Source: Solirubrobacteraceae bacterium
GTDB lineage: Bacteria; Actinomycetota; Thermoleophilia; Solirubrobacterales; Solirubrobacteraceae
Length of the DNA: 9,587 nt
Reading direction: 5' to 3'
Assembly: GCA_030447005.1 (NCBI GenBank)
Contig: JAUJME010000047.1
Coordinates: 1 to 9,587 of the forward strand
Shown: positions 1 through 7,400 of the stretch, in pieces
How the letters are laid out: each line of letters opens with the position of its first letter
Numbering within the stretch: position 1 is the first letter of the stretch
Notes under the pieces: generated by a model
What the model was told of the DNA's origin: nothing
The model's database searches: none
The model's input: only the letters and a program-made list of their open reading frames with translations
Program-made: the position numbers and the translations under genes

Positions 1-492
1 AAGGTCGTCGCCAACCTCCCGTACGGCGTGGCGGCCACGGTGATCCTGCGGACGATCGAGGAGCTCCCCGCCGTGAGCCGGTGGGTGGCGATGGTCCAGC
101 GCGAGGTCGGCGAGCGATTCGCGGCGCCCGCGGGGTCGCCCGCCTACGGCGCGCCGTCCGTCCTCGCCCAGCTCGCCTGCGAGGTGCGCGTCCTGCGCCC
201 GGTCGCCCGCACCGTCTTCCATCCCGTCCCCAACGTCGACTCGGCGCTCGTCGGCCTCACCCGGCGCGGGCCGGCGCCGCCGCCCGGCCTGCGCGCGCTG
301 GTCTCCGCCGGCTTCGCCCACCGCCGCAAGGCGCTGCCGCGCTCGCTCGCGCTCGCGCCGGGGGCGCCGCCCGGCGTCCGCGACCGCGCCCGCGCGGCGC
401 TCGTCGCGATCGGCAGGCCCGCCGACGCCCGCGCGGAGTCGCTCGCCCCCGCCGACTGGGTCGCGCTGCACGCCGCGATGGAGGCCGGGTGA
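1..492 (+). CDS. rsmA: 16S rRNA dimethyladenosine transferase RsmA/KsgA (5'-truncated by window)
   Basis: This is the C-terminal 163 residues of RsmA, the S-adenosylmethionine-dependent enzyme that dimethylates two adjacent adenines near the 3' end of 16S rRNA during small-subunit maturation. The reading frame is open from base 1. The visible part begins just before the N-L-P-Y motif (residues 5-8 of the fragment), the adenine-binding catalytic motif of N6-adenine methyltransferases. It continues with the family blocks V-Q-R-E-V-G-E-R-F, P-x-x-x-x-Y-G-A-P-S-V, F-x-P-V-P-N-V-D-S-A-L and F-x-H-R-R-K-A-L-x-R-S-L, then a C-terminal helical domain with R-A-E-S-L-A. The SAM-binding N-terminal half lies upstream of the window. 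The stop TGA overlaps the ispE start by 4 bases, so the two genes are translationally coupled; rsmA-ispE is a common pair in actinobacteria. Identification is secure. Confidence 0.96.
   Translation, partial: KVVANLPYGVAATVILRTIEELPAVSRWVAMVQREVGERFAAPAGSPAYGAPSVLAQLACEVRVLRPVARTVFHPVPNVDSALVGLTRRGPAPPPGLRALVSAGFAHRRKALPRSLALAPGAPPGVRDRARAALVAIGRPADARAESLAPADWVALHAAMEAG
480..484 (+). promoter_or_regulatory. Shine-Dalgarno sequence for ispE
   Basis: GGAGG lies inside the last rsmA codons and ends 4 bases before the GTG at 489. It supports that GTG as the ispE start rather than an earlier in-frame codon inside rsmA. Confidence 0.6.
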
Positions 493-1352
493 GCCCTCCC
501 TCCGCGCTCACCGCCCGCGCCGCCGGCAAGGTCAACCTCTGCCTGTTCCTCGGGGAGCCGCGCGCGGACGGGCTGCACCCCCTGGTCTCCGTCATCCTGC
601 CGGTGACGCTCGCCGACGAGCTCCGGCTCGAGCCGGCGCCGCCGGGCGCCGGCGCCACCGCCGACGAGGTCCTCTGCGTGGGCGTCGAGGGGCCGAACCT
701 GGCGAGCGCCGCGCTGGCCGCCTATCGAGCGGCGACCGGCTGGGACGCGCCTCCGCAGCGCCTGACCATCACGAAGCGGATCCCGGTGGCGGCGGGGATG
801 GGCGGCGGGTCGGCCGACGCCGCGGCCGCCCTCCGTCTCGCCGCTCGCGCCGCCGGCCGCCCGGAGGATCCGGCGCTCCGTGCCATCGCGCCGCGGCTGG
901 GCTCGGACGTCCCCGCGCTCCTCGAGCCGTCGGCAACGCTGATCACCGGGGCCGGCGAGGACGTCGAGCCGCTCGAGGCGCCGCCGCCGCTGGGGCTGCT
1001 GCTCCTCCCCAGCGACGCGCGGCTCTCCACGCCCGCCGTCTTCCGCGAGGCCGACCGGCTCGGGCTCGCGCGCCGGCCCGAGGACCTCCACGCCCTCGCG
1101 CATGCCGTGCGCGCCGGCGGCTCGCTCCCGCCGCCCGACCTGCTGCACAACGACCTCGAGGCCGCGGCGATCTCGCTCGAGCCGTCGATCGCCCCGGCGC
1201 TCGATCGCGTCCGGGCGTGCGGCGCCGACCACGCGATGGTCTCAGGGTCGGGGCCCACCGTCTTCGGTCTCTTCGCCGGGGCGGCGGGGCCCGCCCGCGC
1301 CCGCGCCGCGGCCGAGCGCGTCCCCGGCGCGATCGCCGCCGAACCCGCCTGA
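489..1352 (+). CDS. ispE: 4-(cytidine 5'-diphospho)-2-C-methyl-D-erythritol kinase IspE
   Basis: IspE is a 287-residue GHMP-family kinase. It uses ATP to phosphorylate the 2-hydroxyl of CDP-methylerythritol in the MEP pathway to IPP and DMAPP, in the cytoplasm. Visible motifs are A-G-K-V-N-L near residues 12-17 with the expected substrate-site Lys14, and the glycine-rich ATP loop P-V-A-A-G-M-G-G-G-S-A-D around residues 99-110. L-G-S-D-V-P carries the likely catalytic Asp140. H-N-D-L-E and the C-terminal V-S-G-S-G-P-T-V-F-G motif follow. The usual G-Y-H substrate motif reads G-L-H here (residues 28-30). Length is normal for the family. The GTG start at 489 overlaps the rsmA stop (GTGA) and has a Shine-Dalgarno 4 bases upstream. 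The stop TGA shares one base with the next ATG, so a polycistronic message is likely. The same frame stays open far upstream inside rsmA, but that part is not IspE-like. Confidence 0.96.
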   Translation: MSPPSALTARAAGKVNLCLFLGEPRADGLHPLVSVILPVTLADELRLEPAPPGAGATADEVLCVGVEGPNLASAALAAYRAATGWDAPPQRLTITKRIPVAAGMGGGSADAAAALRLAARAAGRPEDPALRAIAPRLGSDVPALLEPSATLITGAGEDVEPLEAPPPLGLLLLPSDARLSTPAVFREADRLGLARRPEDLHALAHAVRAGGSLPPPDLLHNDLEAAAISLEPSIAPALDRVRACGADHAMVSGSGPTVFGLFAGAAGPARARAAAERVPGAIAAEPA

Positions 1353-2890
1353 TGCGCCCGCTGCCGCTCGTCGCCGGTCTCGCGCTCGCCGCCTACCTGG
1401 CGCTCCGCCGGCGCAGGCTCGGCAGGATCGAGCTCGGCGGAGGCGCGCTCGTGCTGGCCGGCTGCCTGGTCGTCGGCCTCGGGATCGTCGAGCCGCCCGA
1501 CTTCGAGAAGCTCTTCGAGGAGGTCGGCACCGCGCTCGGCCCGTACACGTACGCGGTGGTCGGGGTGCTGGCCTTCCTCGAGACGGGCGCCTTCGTCGGG
1601 CTCGTCGCCCCGGGGGAGACGGCGGTGCTGGTCGGCGGCGTCGTCGCGGGCCAGGGCCAGATCGACCCCTTCGTCCTGGTCGGGATCGTCTGGAGCTGCG
1701 CCTTCGCCGGCGACCTGACCTCCTACTACATCGGCCGCCGCCTCGGCCGGGGCTTCCTCCTGCGCCACGGCGGGCGCCTGAAGATCACCGAGGAGCGCCT
1801 GGGGCAGGTCGAGGGGTTCTTCGAGCGCCGCGGCGGCGCGACGATCCTCATCGGCCGCTTCATCGGCCTCGTCCGGGCGCTCGCGCCGTTCGTCGCCGGG
1901 GCGTCGCGGATGCCGCTGGCGAAGTTCGTCCCCTACGACATCCTCGGCTCCGGGCTGTGGGCCGCGCTGTTCGTGACCCTCGGGTACGTCTTCTGGCGCT
2001 CGATCGGGACGGTGAGCGCGTACGTCGGGCGCGGGCTGTTCCTGTTCGCCGCGGTGGTCGGCCTCGTCGTCGCCGGGCTCTACGTCCGCCGCCTGGTCCA
2101 CCACCCGGCCGAGCGGGCGAAGGCGCGGGCGTGGCTCGACGCCCAGGAGGCGCGGCCGGGGGTGGGGCCGGTCGTGCGGCGGCTGCGGCCGCTGCTCGCC
2201 CGGGGGCTCGGGCCCGCGCGCTTCCTCTACGACCGCCTCACGCCGGGCCAGCTCGGCCTCGAGCTGACCACGCTGCTCGCGCTGCTGGCGGTCGGCGGCT
2301 TCACCTATCTCCTCCTCGCCGGCGCGGTCGAGGACGGCCGCGCGTTCCTGCCGGGCGACGGGCGGGCGTTCTCCGTCGCGCGGGCCCTCGACTTCCGGCC
2401 CGCCGAGCAGGCGCTCACGGTGCTGACCGACCTCGGCTCGCTGCCGGTCGCCGGGCTCCTCACGCTGGCCACGGCGGCGTGGTCGGCGGTCCGGCGCCGC
2501 GCGCTCGAGGGCGCGGCGCTCGTGGTCGGGCTGTCGCTGACCTGGCTCGCGGTCCACACCGCCAAGGCGGCCGAGGCGCGGCCGCGCCCGGTCGACCCGG
2601 CCGTGGAGACCCTGGGCTTCGCCTTCCCGTCCGGCCACGCGGCCTACGGCGTCGCCCTCGTGGCCTGCGCGGTGGTGCTGGTCCGCGGCGGCTCGAGCCT
2701 CGCCGTCCGCTTCGGCGCGGTGACCCTCGCGCTGATCGCCATGGCGGGGATCGCGCTCAGCCGCGTCTACCTGCGGGCGCACCACCTCTCCGACGTCGTC
2801 GGCGGCGTCGCGCTGGGGGTGGCGATCTTCTCGGCGGCGGGCATCGTCGCCGTCGTCATCGCCTTCGTGCGTCAGAATCCAGCGTCGTGA
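1352..2890 (+). CDS. Bifunctional DedA-family / PAP2-family phosphatase membrane protein
   Basis: This 512-residue polytopic membrane protein joins two known families. Residues about 40-250 are DedA-like (SNARE-associated/VTT), with E77 in L-E-T-G-A-F followed by P-G-E, a G-D-x-x-x-Y-Y-I-G-R-R-L-G block, and the hallmark G-R-F-I-G-L-V-R-A-L-A-P-F-V-A-G at 168-183. DedA proteins are implicated in moving lipids, including undecaprenyl phosphate, across the membrane. Residues about 350-510 form a PAP2 acid phosphatase domain with all three motifs intact: K-x6-R-P (K405, R412, P413), P-S-G-H (426-429) and S-R-x5-H-x3-D (S470, R471, H477, D481). A hydrophilic, Arg-rich linker near 250-300 separates them. 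The substrate could be undecaprenyl diphosphate, phosphatidylglycerophosphate or phosphatidate; the sequence does not decide. The ATG start overlaps the ispE stop (TGATG) with no clear Shine-Dalgarno, pointing to coupled translation. The domain pair is seen elsewhere, so the fusion is real rather than an artefact. Confidence 0.9.
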   Translation: MRPLPLVAGLALAAYLALRRRRLGRIELGGGALVLAGCLVVGLGIVEPPDFEKLFEEVGTALGPYTYAVVGVLAFLETGAFVGLVAPGETAVLVGGVVAGQGQIDPFVLVGIVWSCAFAGDLTSYYIGRRLGRGFLLRHGGRLKITEERLGQVEGFFERRGGATILIGRFIGLVRALAPFVAGASRMPLAKFVPYDILGSGLWAALFVTLGYVFWRSIGTVSAYVGRGLFLFAAVVGLVVAGLYVRRLVHHPAERAKARAWLDAQEARPGVGPVVRRLRPLLARGLGPARFLYDRLTPGQLGLELTTLLALLAVGGFTYLLLAGAVEDGRAFLPGDGRAFSVARALDFRPAEQALTVLTDLGSLPVAGLLTLATAAWSAVRRRALEGAALVVGLSLTWLAVHTAKAAEARPRPVDPAVETLGFAFPSGHAAYGVALVACAVVLVRGGSSLAVRFGAVTLALIAMAGIALSRVYLRAHHLSDVVGGVALGVAIFSAAGIVAVVIAFVRQNPAS

Positions 2891-3105
2891 CCAACACGGA
2901 GATCACCTACCTGATCGCCGGAGCGGCCGCCGTCCTCTCGCTCGCGGCCTGGATCGGGCTGATCGTCGTCCCCGCCTGGGGCTCGTACTCGCGGATCTGG
3001 GAGCGCCTGGTCTCCGTGGTCCTGAGCGTGTACGTCCTCGCCGCCTTCCTGCTTGCGGGGGCGGGGGTCGCCGCGCTCGTCCTCTACTACTACGACGAGC
3101 TCTAG
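2887..3105 (+). CDS. Small two-helix membrane protein of unknown function
   Basis: This is a 72-residue protein I cannot assign to a named family. It has two hydrophobic segments, at about residues 8-28 and 41-66. They are separated by a short polar loop with aromatic and charged residues (W-G-S-Y-S-R-I-W-E-R), and the tail is short and acidic after three consecutive tyrosines (Y-Y-Y-D-E-L). The start is GTG at 2887, overlapping the stop of the DedA-PAP2 gene by 4 bases (GTGA); translation is probably coupled. The next gene begins 4 bases after its stop. The position suggests a helper of either the membrane protein upstream or the regulator downstream, but nothing in the sequence proves a role. 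It is a real gene rather than a shadow: the overlap matches the operon pattern, and the hydrophobic/polar periodicity is clean. Confidence 0.8.
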   Translation: MTNTEITYLIAGAAAVLSLAAWIGLIVVPAWGSYSRIWERLVSVVLSVYVLAAFLLAGAGVAALVLYYYDEL

Positions 3106-3109
3106 CCCC

Positions 3110-4357
3110 ATGCCGGCGCGGCCGGAGACGCAGCCGGCCTTCGACCTGGGGCCGCTCGACGCGATCACCGCCGCGGTCGAGGCGGGCCACGGGCTGCCCG
3201 AGGTCACGCGCGCGGCGGCCCGGGCGCTCGACGCCTCGCTCGTGCTGCTCGACCGCTCGAGCGCCGTGCTCGCCGTGGCGGCCCGCTCGACCGCCGACGA
3301 GCGCGCGCTCATGCGCGACGCGCCGGGCGTCGCCACCCACGACCTGCGCGTCGGCGACGAGGTGGTCGGCCGGTTGCGGCTGCGCGGCCGCAGCGCCGAG
3401 CCCCCCGCCGCGCTGCTGCGGATCGTGATCACCCTGATCGCCTCCGAGGTCGAGCGTCTCCGCGCCCCCGAGCGCGCCTCCGAGGCCGCCCAGGCGGCGT
3501 TCCTGCGCGCCGTCCTCGACCGCGAGGTCACCGACCGCGACAACCTCGTCGCCCGGGGCGAGGAGCTCGGCGTCGACCTCAGCGCGGGCGGCGCGATCGT
3601 CGTGGTCCGCGCCCACCACTTCGTCCCGAGCGAGGACGACTGGCGCGGCCGGGTCCTCTCCGCGGCCGAGCGCGCGACGCGGGCCACCGCGCCGGGCGGG
3701 GCGCTCGCCGCCGTCCTCGCCCCCACCGACACCGCCGGGCTGGTCGTCGTGCTCGTCCCCGCCGCCGACGAGGCGCTCGTGCGCCGCGTCGCCGAGGTGG
3801 TGGCCGGCGAGCTGCACGCGAGCCTCCACGGCTTCACGTTCGCGATCGGCCACTCGCGGATCGCCCAGGACCCCGTCGACCTCTACCGCGCCGGCAACGA
3901 GGCGCTGCTCGCCGCCAACGTCGCCGAGGCCTCGCCCGAGGAGGCGGCGACCGTGCTCGCCTTCGAGGACACGGGCGCCTACCGGCTGCTGCTGCCGGCC
4001 ATGAGCGAGGACCCGGCGGAGCTCCAGCGCTTCTACTCCGAGACGGTCGAGCCGCTCGTCGCCTACGACGAGCAGTACGAGACCGACCTCGTGCAGACGC
4101 TCGAGACCTTTCTCGACGCCGACGGCAACGTCGCCGGCACCGCCCAGCGCCTGTTCACCCACCGCCACACGGTCCGCTACCGGCTCGAGCGCGTGCGCGA
4201 GCTCTGCGGGCTCGACGTCTCCTCGACGGACGGGCGCGAGAAGCTGGGGCTGGGCCTGAAGGCCATGCGCGTCCTCGGGATCGCCGCGGCGCGGGGGCCC
4301 GCCACCGAGGCGGGCGCAGGCGGCGGGCGGGTCCGCCGCGACCCGAAGGATCGGTAA
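3110..4357 (+). CDS. PucR/CdaR-family transcriptional regulator
   Basis: This 415-residue cytoplasmic DNA-binding regulator belongs to the PucR/CdaR type. Residues about 10-120 look like a degenerate GAF-type sensory region. Residues about 125-290 fit the CdaR GGDEF-like central domain, which is not expected to make cyclic di-GMP because no G-G-D/E-E-F signature is visible. Residues about 325-390 are the PucR C-terminal helix-turn-helix: L-V-Q-T-L-E-T-F-L-D, then N-V-A-G-T-A-Q-R-L-F, then H-R-H-T-V-R-Y-R-L (H353-L359) and a final helix E-K-L-G-L-G-L-K-A-M-R-V-L. A disordered Gly/Arg-rich tail of about 25 residues ends the protein. Members control purine, sugar-acid, amino-acid or stress genes, and the effector here cannot be inferred. 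ATG 3110 was chosen because it follows the upstream stop by 4 bases; the frame is open further 5' only through the previous gene. No Shine-Dalgarno is strong, so coupling to the upstream gene is possible. Confidence 0.9.
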   Translation: MPARPETQPAFDLGPLDAITAAVEAGHGLPEVTRAAARALDASLVLLDRSSAVLAVAARSTADERALMRDAPGVATHDLRVGDEVVGRLRLRGRSAEPPAALLRIVITLIASEVERLRAPERASEAAQAAFLRAVLDREVTDRDNLVARGEELGVDLSAGGAIVVVRAHHFVPSEDDWRGRVLSAAERATRATAPGGALAAVLAPTDTAGLVVVLVPAADEALVRRVAEVVAGELHASLHGFTFAIGHSRIAQDPVDLYRAGNEALLAANVAEASPEEAATVLAFEDTGAYRLLLPAMSEDPAELQRFYSETVEPLVAYDEQYETDLVQTLETFLDADGNVAGTAQRLFTHRHTVRYRLERVRELCGLDVSSTDGREKLGLGLKAMRVLGIAAARGPATEAGAGGGRVRRDPKDR

Positions 4358-4372
4358 GGCAACGGACCGAAT

Positions 4373-4387
4373 CGGCGCACGGCGCCG
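4373..4387 (+). terminator. Possible weak hairpin after the PucR-type gene
   Basis: CGGCGC, a 3-base loop (ACG) and GCGCCG form a 6-bp perfect GC stem 16 bases past the stop of the regulator gene, followed shortly by CTTT. It could end the rsmA-to-regulator transcript, but such short stems arise often by chance at this GC content and there is no real U-tract. Confidence 0.3.
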
Positions 4388-4432
4388 GCTTTGGGCGTAC
4401 GGTCCTTCCCGCTCCGTCGCGTACCAAAACCC

Positions 4433-4437
4433 AAGGA
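4433..4437 (+). promoter_or_regulatory. Shine-Dalgarno sequence deciding the start of the M14 peptidase
   Basis: AAGGA lies 4 bases before ATG 4442, in an A-rich patch that stands out from the GC-rich surroundings. It supports ATG 4442 over the in-frame TTG at 4391, which would add a charged 17-residue extension in front of the signal peptide. Confidence 0.6.
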
Positions 4438-4441
4438 CCCC

Positions 4442-7400
4442 ATGCGCCTGATCCGCGCGAGTGCCGCCATCGCGCTCAGCCTGCTGTTCGCCTCGCCCGC
4501 CGCCGCGTCGCCGGTGGCCACCAACGAGCAGTCCTACTCGGCGCTGGGCCGGGTCTTCCCCGATCCGCTGGCCGGCTGCCGCGGCGGCGCCGAGGGCTCG
4601 GGCTGCTCGCCGCACGCCCGCGGCAACGTGCCCGCCGTGCAGTTCGTGGGGGTCGATGAGTTCGTCGACGCGCTGCGGTTCATGAACACGAACGCGCGCG
4701 GGTGGTCGCGCTACATGGAGGTCCTCCCGCTCGACGGCAAGATGGGCGACGGCAGCGGCACCGAGCCCGGCCCGAGCATGTTCCCGGGCAACAACCTGCC
4801 CGACCTCGAGTTCACGCCGAACCCCAAGTTCGTGTCGGCGGGGCTGGCGACGACGACGGGCACGAAGAAGAAGTCCGACCTGTACGTCGTCCGCGTGACG
4901 GACGAGACGGTCCCCGACGCGGGCAAGAAGCGCTACGCGCTGTCGCTGTCCATCCACGGCATCGAACGCGCCGGGGTCGAGGGCGGCACCCGCGCCATCG
5001 AGGACCTCGTCACCGCGGCCACGACGCCGAAGGCCGGCGGCAAGCCGGGCGAGACCCGCCTCGACGAGGGGATCCTGCCCGGCGCCTTCGCGTCCAAGGG
5101 CCCCACCTTCCGCGAGGCGCTGCAGAAGTCGATCATCTACTTCACCTTCCCGAACCCGGACGGCTGGCGGCGCGGGTCGGTGACCGCCGTCCCGGCGGGC
5201 GGGAGCGTCTTCTTCCAGCGCTACAACGGCAACGGCGTCGATCCCAACCGCGACTGGCCGGGCATCGGCTACACGTTCCGGCCCTACTCGGGTCTCTCGG
5301 AGCCCGAGAGCCGCGCGCTGTCGTCCTACTTCGACCAGATCAAGACGAAGACCGGCTCCAAGTTCGCCGCGGGCGACGACCTCCACGGCCAGCCCGAGGC
5401 CGACGCGCTCTCCTACACGCTGATCCCGAACGCCTCGAAGAACTTCGCCAAGAACCTCCGCATCCGCGAGACCTCGAAGGTCATCAACGCGACCGCGTTC
5501 GAGGCGCTCAAGTGGTCGCCGCTCATCCAGTCCAACGACAAGCCGGTGGGCGGGACGACGGGGTGCGGCCCGGACGAGGGCCTCGGTCCCGTGTGCCCGA
5601 AGATCTACGCGCAGACCTGGGGGACGGTCTACGACACGATCAACTACACGACGACGGGCGCGCTGGGCGACTGGTTCGACTCCCAGATCGGCCTCGACGC
5701 GGACGGCATCGACAACGAGATGTCGTTCTCGCACCTGGACAAGAACATCGTCTTCGAGCCGCAGACGGAGCAGCTCCACGTCGACGGCAACAAGTTCCTG
5801 ATCTTCGCCCACGTGGCGACGATCGTCGACCCCGCGCTGGCCAACTTCTCCGCCGAGGGCCGCAAGGGCTATGTGCCCAACCAGCGCGTCACGCGACAGG
5901 AGAAGGTCTTCGGGCTCACGGCCCCGCCCAACACGAAGCCCCAGGACAACGAGGTCAAGTCGGTGGTCTCGCCCGACGGGACCGCCGAGATCCCGTTCGA
6001 GGTCAAGCGCACCGAGCCGACGGAGACGGCCCCCGGCATCTACAACGGCGGCATGCGCGTCGACGTCCGGCTGCCCAACGCCGCCGGCATCGCGACTGGC
6101 CTCGCGAGCCTCGCCGTGCAGTGCAGGGGCTGTGACGACCATCCGGGCGTCGAGCCCGACGACGAGGGCTGGATCACCGTGCAGGAGGACTTCAACCAGT
6201 CCTTCATCTACGCCCAGGCCGGGCTCACCGCCGCGGTCAACCGCCCGCAGGCCTTCAACGGCGCGGGCGACAAGGTCGGCTGGCGGGCGGTGGTCGACTT
6301 CGGCCTCCCCGGCCAGATCAACCTCGACGTGGACTTCACGTCCGGGCCGGCGAGCACCGACGGCGACATGGGCGGCGCTCCCCCGTCGAGGCTGGCGGGC
6401 TACGACGTCGCCAACACCGACTTCTTCGACACCCTCAACCAGGCGATCCCCGCCGGCCAGGCGCCGTTCGAGAAGGTCGATCCGCGCAAGGTCATCGACG
6501 GGACGCAGTCGCTCAGCGGCCTGCGCTCGCTCTTCCTCGCCGACGACCCGCTCCCGGGCTACCTGGGGCCGTACGTCGGTGACGTGCCGAAGCCGACCGG
6601 ACCCCCGACGCCCAACGTCCCGAAGTTCACCGGCGGGAGCGGGACGGTCCCGGGCGGCGGCTCGGGCGCGCCGGGCACCTTCCAGGACCACAAGTTCACG
6701 ATCGGGCCCGACGACACGAACAAGTCGCTCTCCGCCGTGGTGACGTGGGCGAACGGCGCCAACGACTGGGACACCCGGTTGTTCCGCGTGGTCAACGGCC
6801 GCAACGTCCAGGTGGGCAGCTCGGGCAACGGGCCGCCGAACGCCAGGGAGGAGATCAAGCTCGGCGGCCCGCCCGCCGGCGACTACATCCTCCGCGTCGA
6901 CAACTACGCGGCCACCGGAACGTACGAAGGCACGATCACCTTCGAGGACGGCCGGACGGGCGACGCGGCCACCGCGACGGGGCTCTACTCCGTCGAGGAC
7001 CGCGACAAGTGGCTCGCCGCGCTCGAGGCCTACGCCCGCGGGGGCGGCAACCTGATCCTCACCGACGGGGCGCTGCGGGCGCTGCCGACGCTCGCCGACC
7101 TCCCGGTCGGCACGGTGGCCCAGCAGCCCGTCTACGCGGGGCAGATGACCTTCGCCAAGGGGTCCGGCGCGAAGGACTCGACGCTCGGCGATCCGCTGGC
7201 CAAGGACGTCGCCCAGCCCGGCGCGCGCTTCAACTCCGGCGGGCGTCGTCAGACGTACGAGCCGGTGCCGGTCGGGTACGCCATCCAGAACGCCACGGGG
7301 CGGGATGCCTCGCAGGCCCGCCAGTTCGACATCGATCGCGCCGCCTTCGAGGCGGCCGGCGGCCGTGTCGCGGCGACGTCCACGAACGCCTCACCCCGCA

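Noticed and set aside
722..2785. 687-codon minus-strand open frame antisense to ispE and DedA-PAP2
   Set aside because: Low-complexity composition (E, R, P, A, D rich) without motifs; both + strand genes here are secure.
4391..4427. TTGGGC ... TACCAA as a sigma-70-type promoter for the M14 gene
   Set aside because: The spacing is about 25 bases instead of about 17 and the -10 match is poor, so no promoter is called, although a promoter in this 84-base gap is likely.
4391..4441. TTG at 4391 as the start of the M14 peptidase
   Set aside because: It would place a charged 17-residue extension ahead of a normal signal peptide; ATG 4442 has a Shine-Dalgarno and a standard n-region.
2903..6691. 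1262-codon open frame on the minus strand, antisense to the PucR-type and M14 genes
   Set aside because: It is a GC-bias shadow: the protein is dominated by R, G, A, D and V with no family motifs, and the opposite strand encodes clear proteins with catalytic motifs.
5871..6743. 290-codon + strand open frame inside the M14 gene
   Set aside because: An overlapping frame made almost wholly of S, R, P, T and A, as expected from a shifted high-GC coding sequence.
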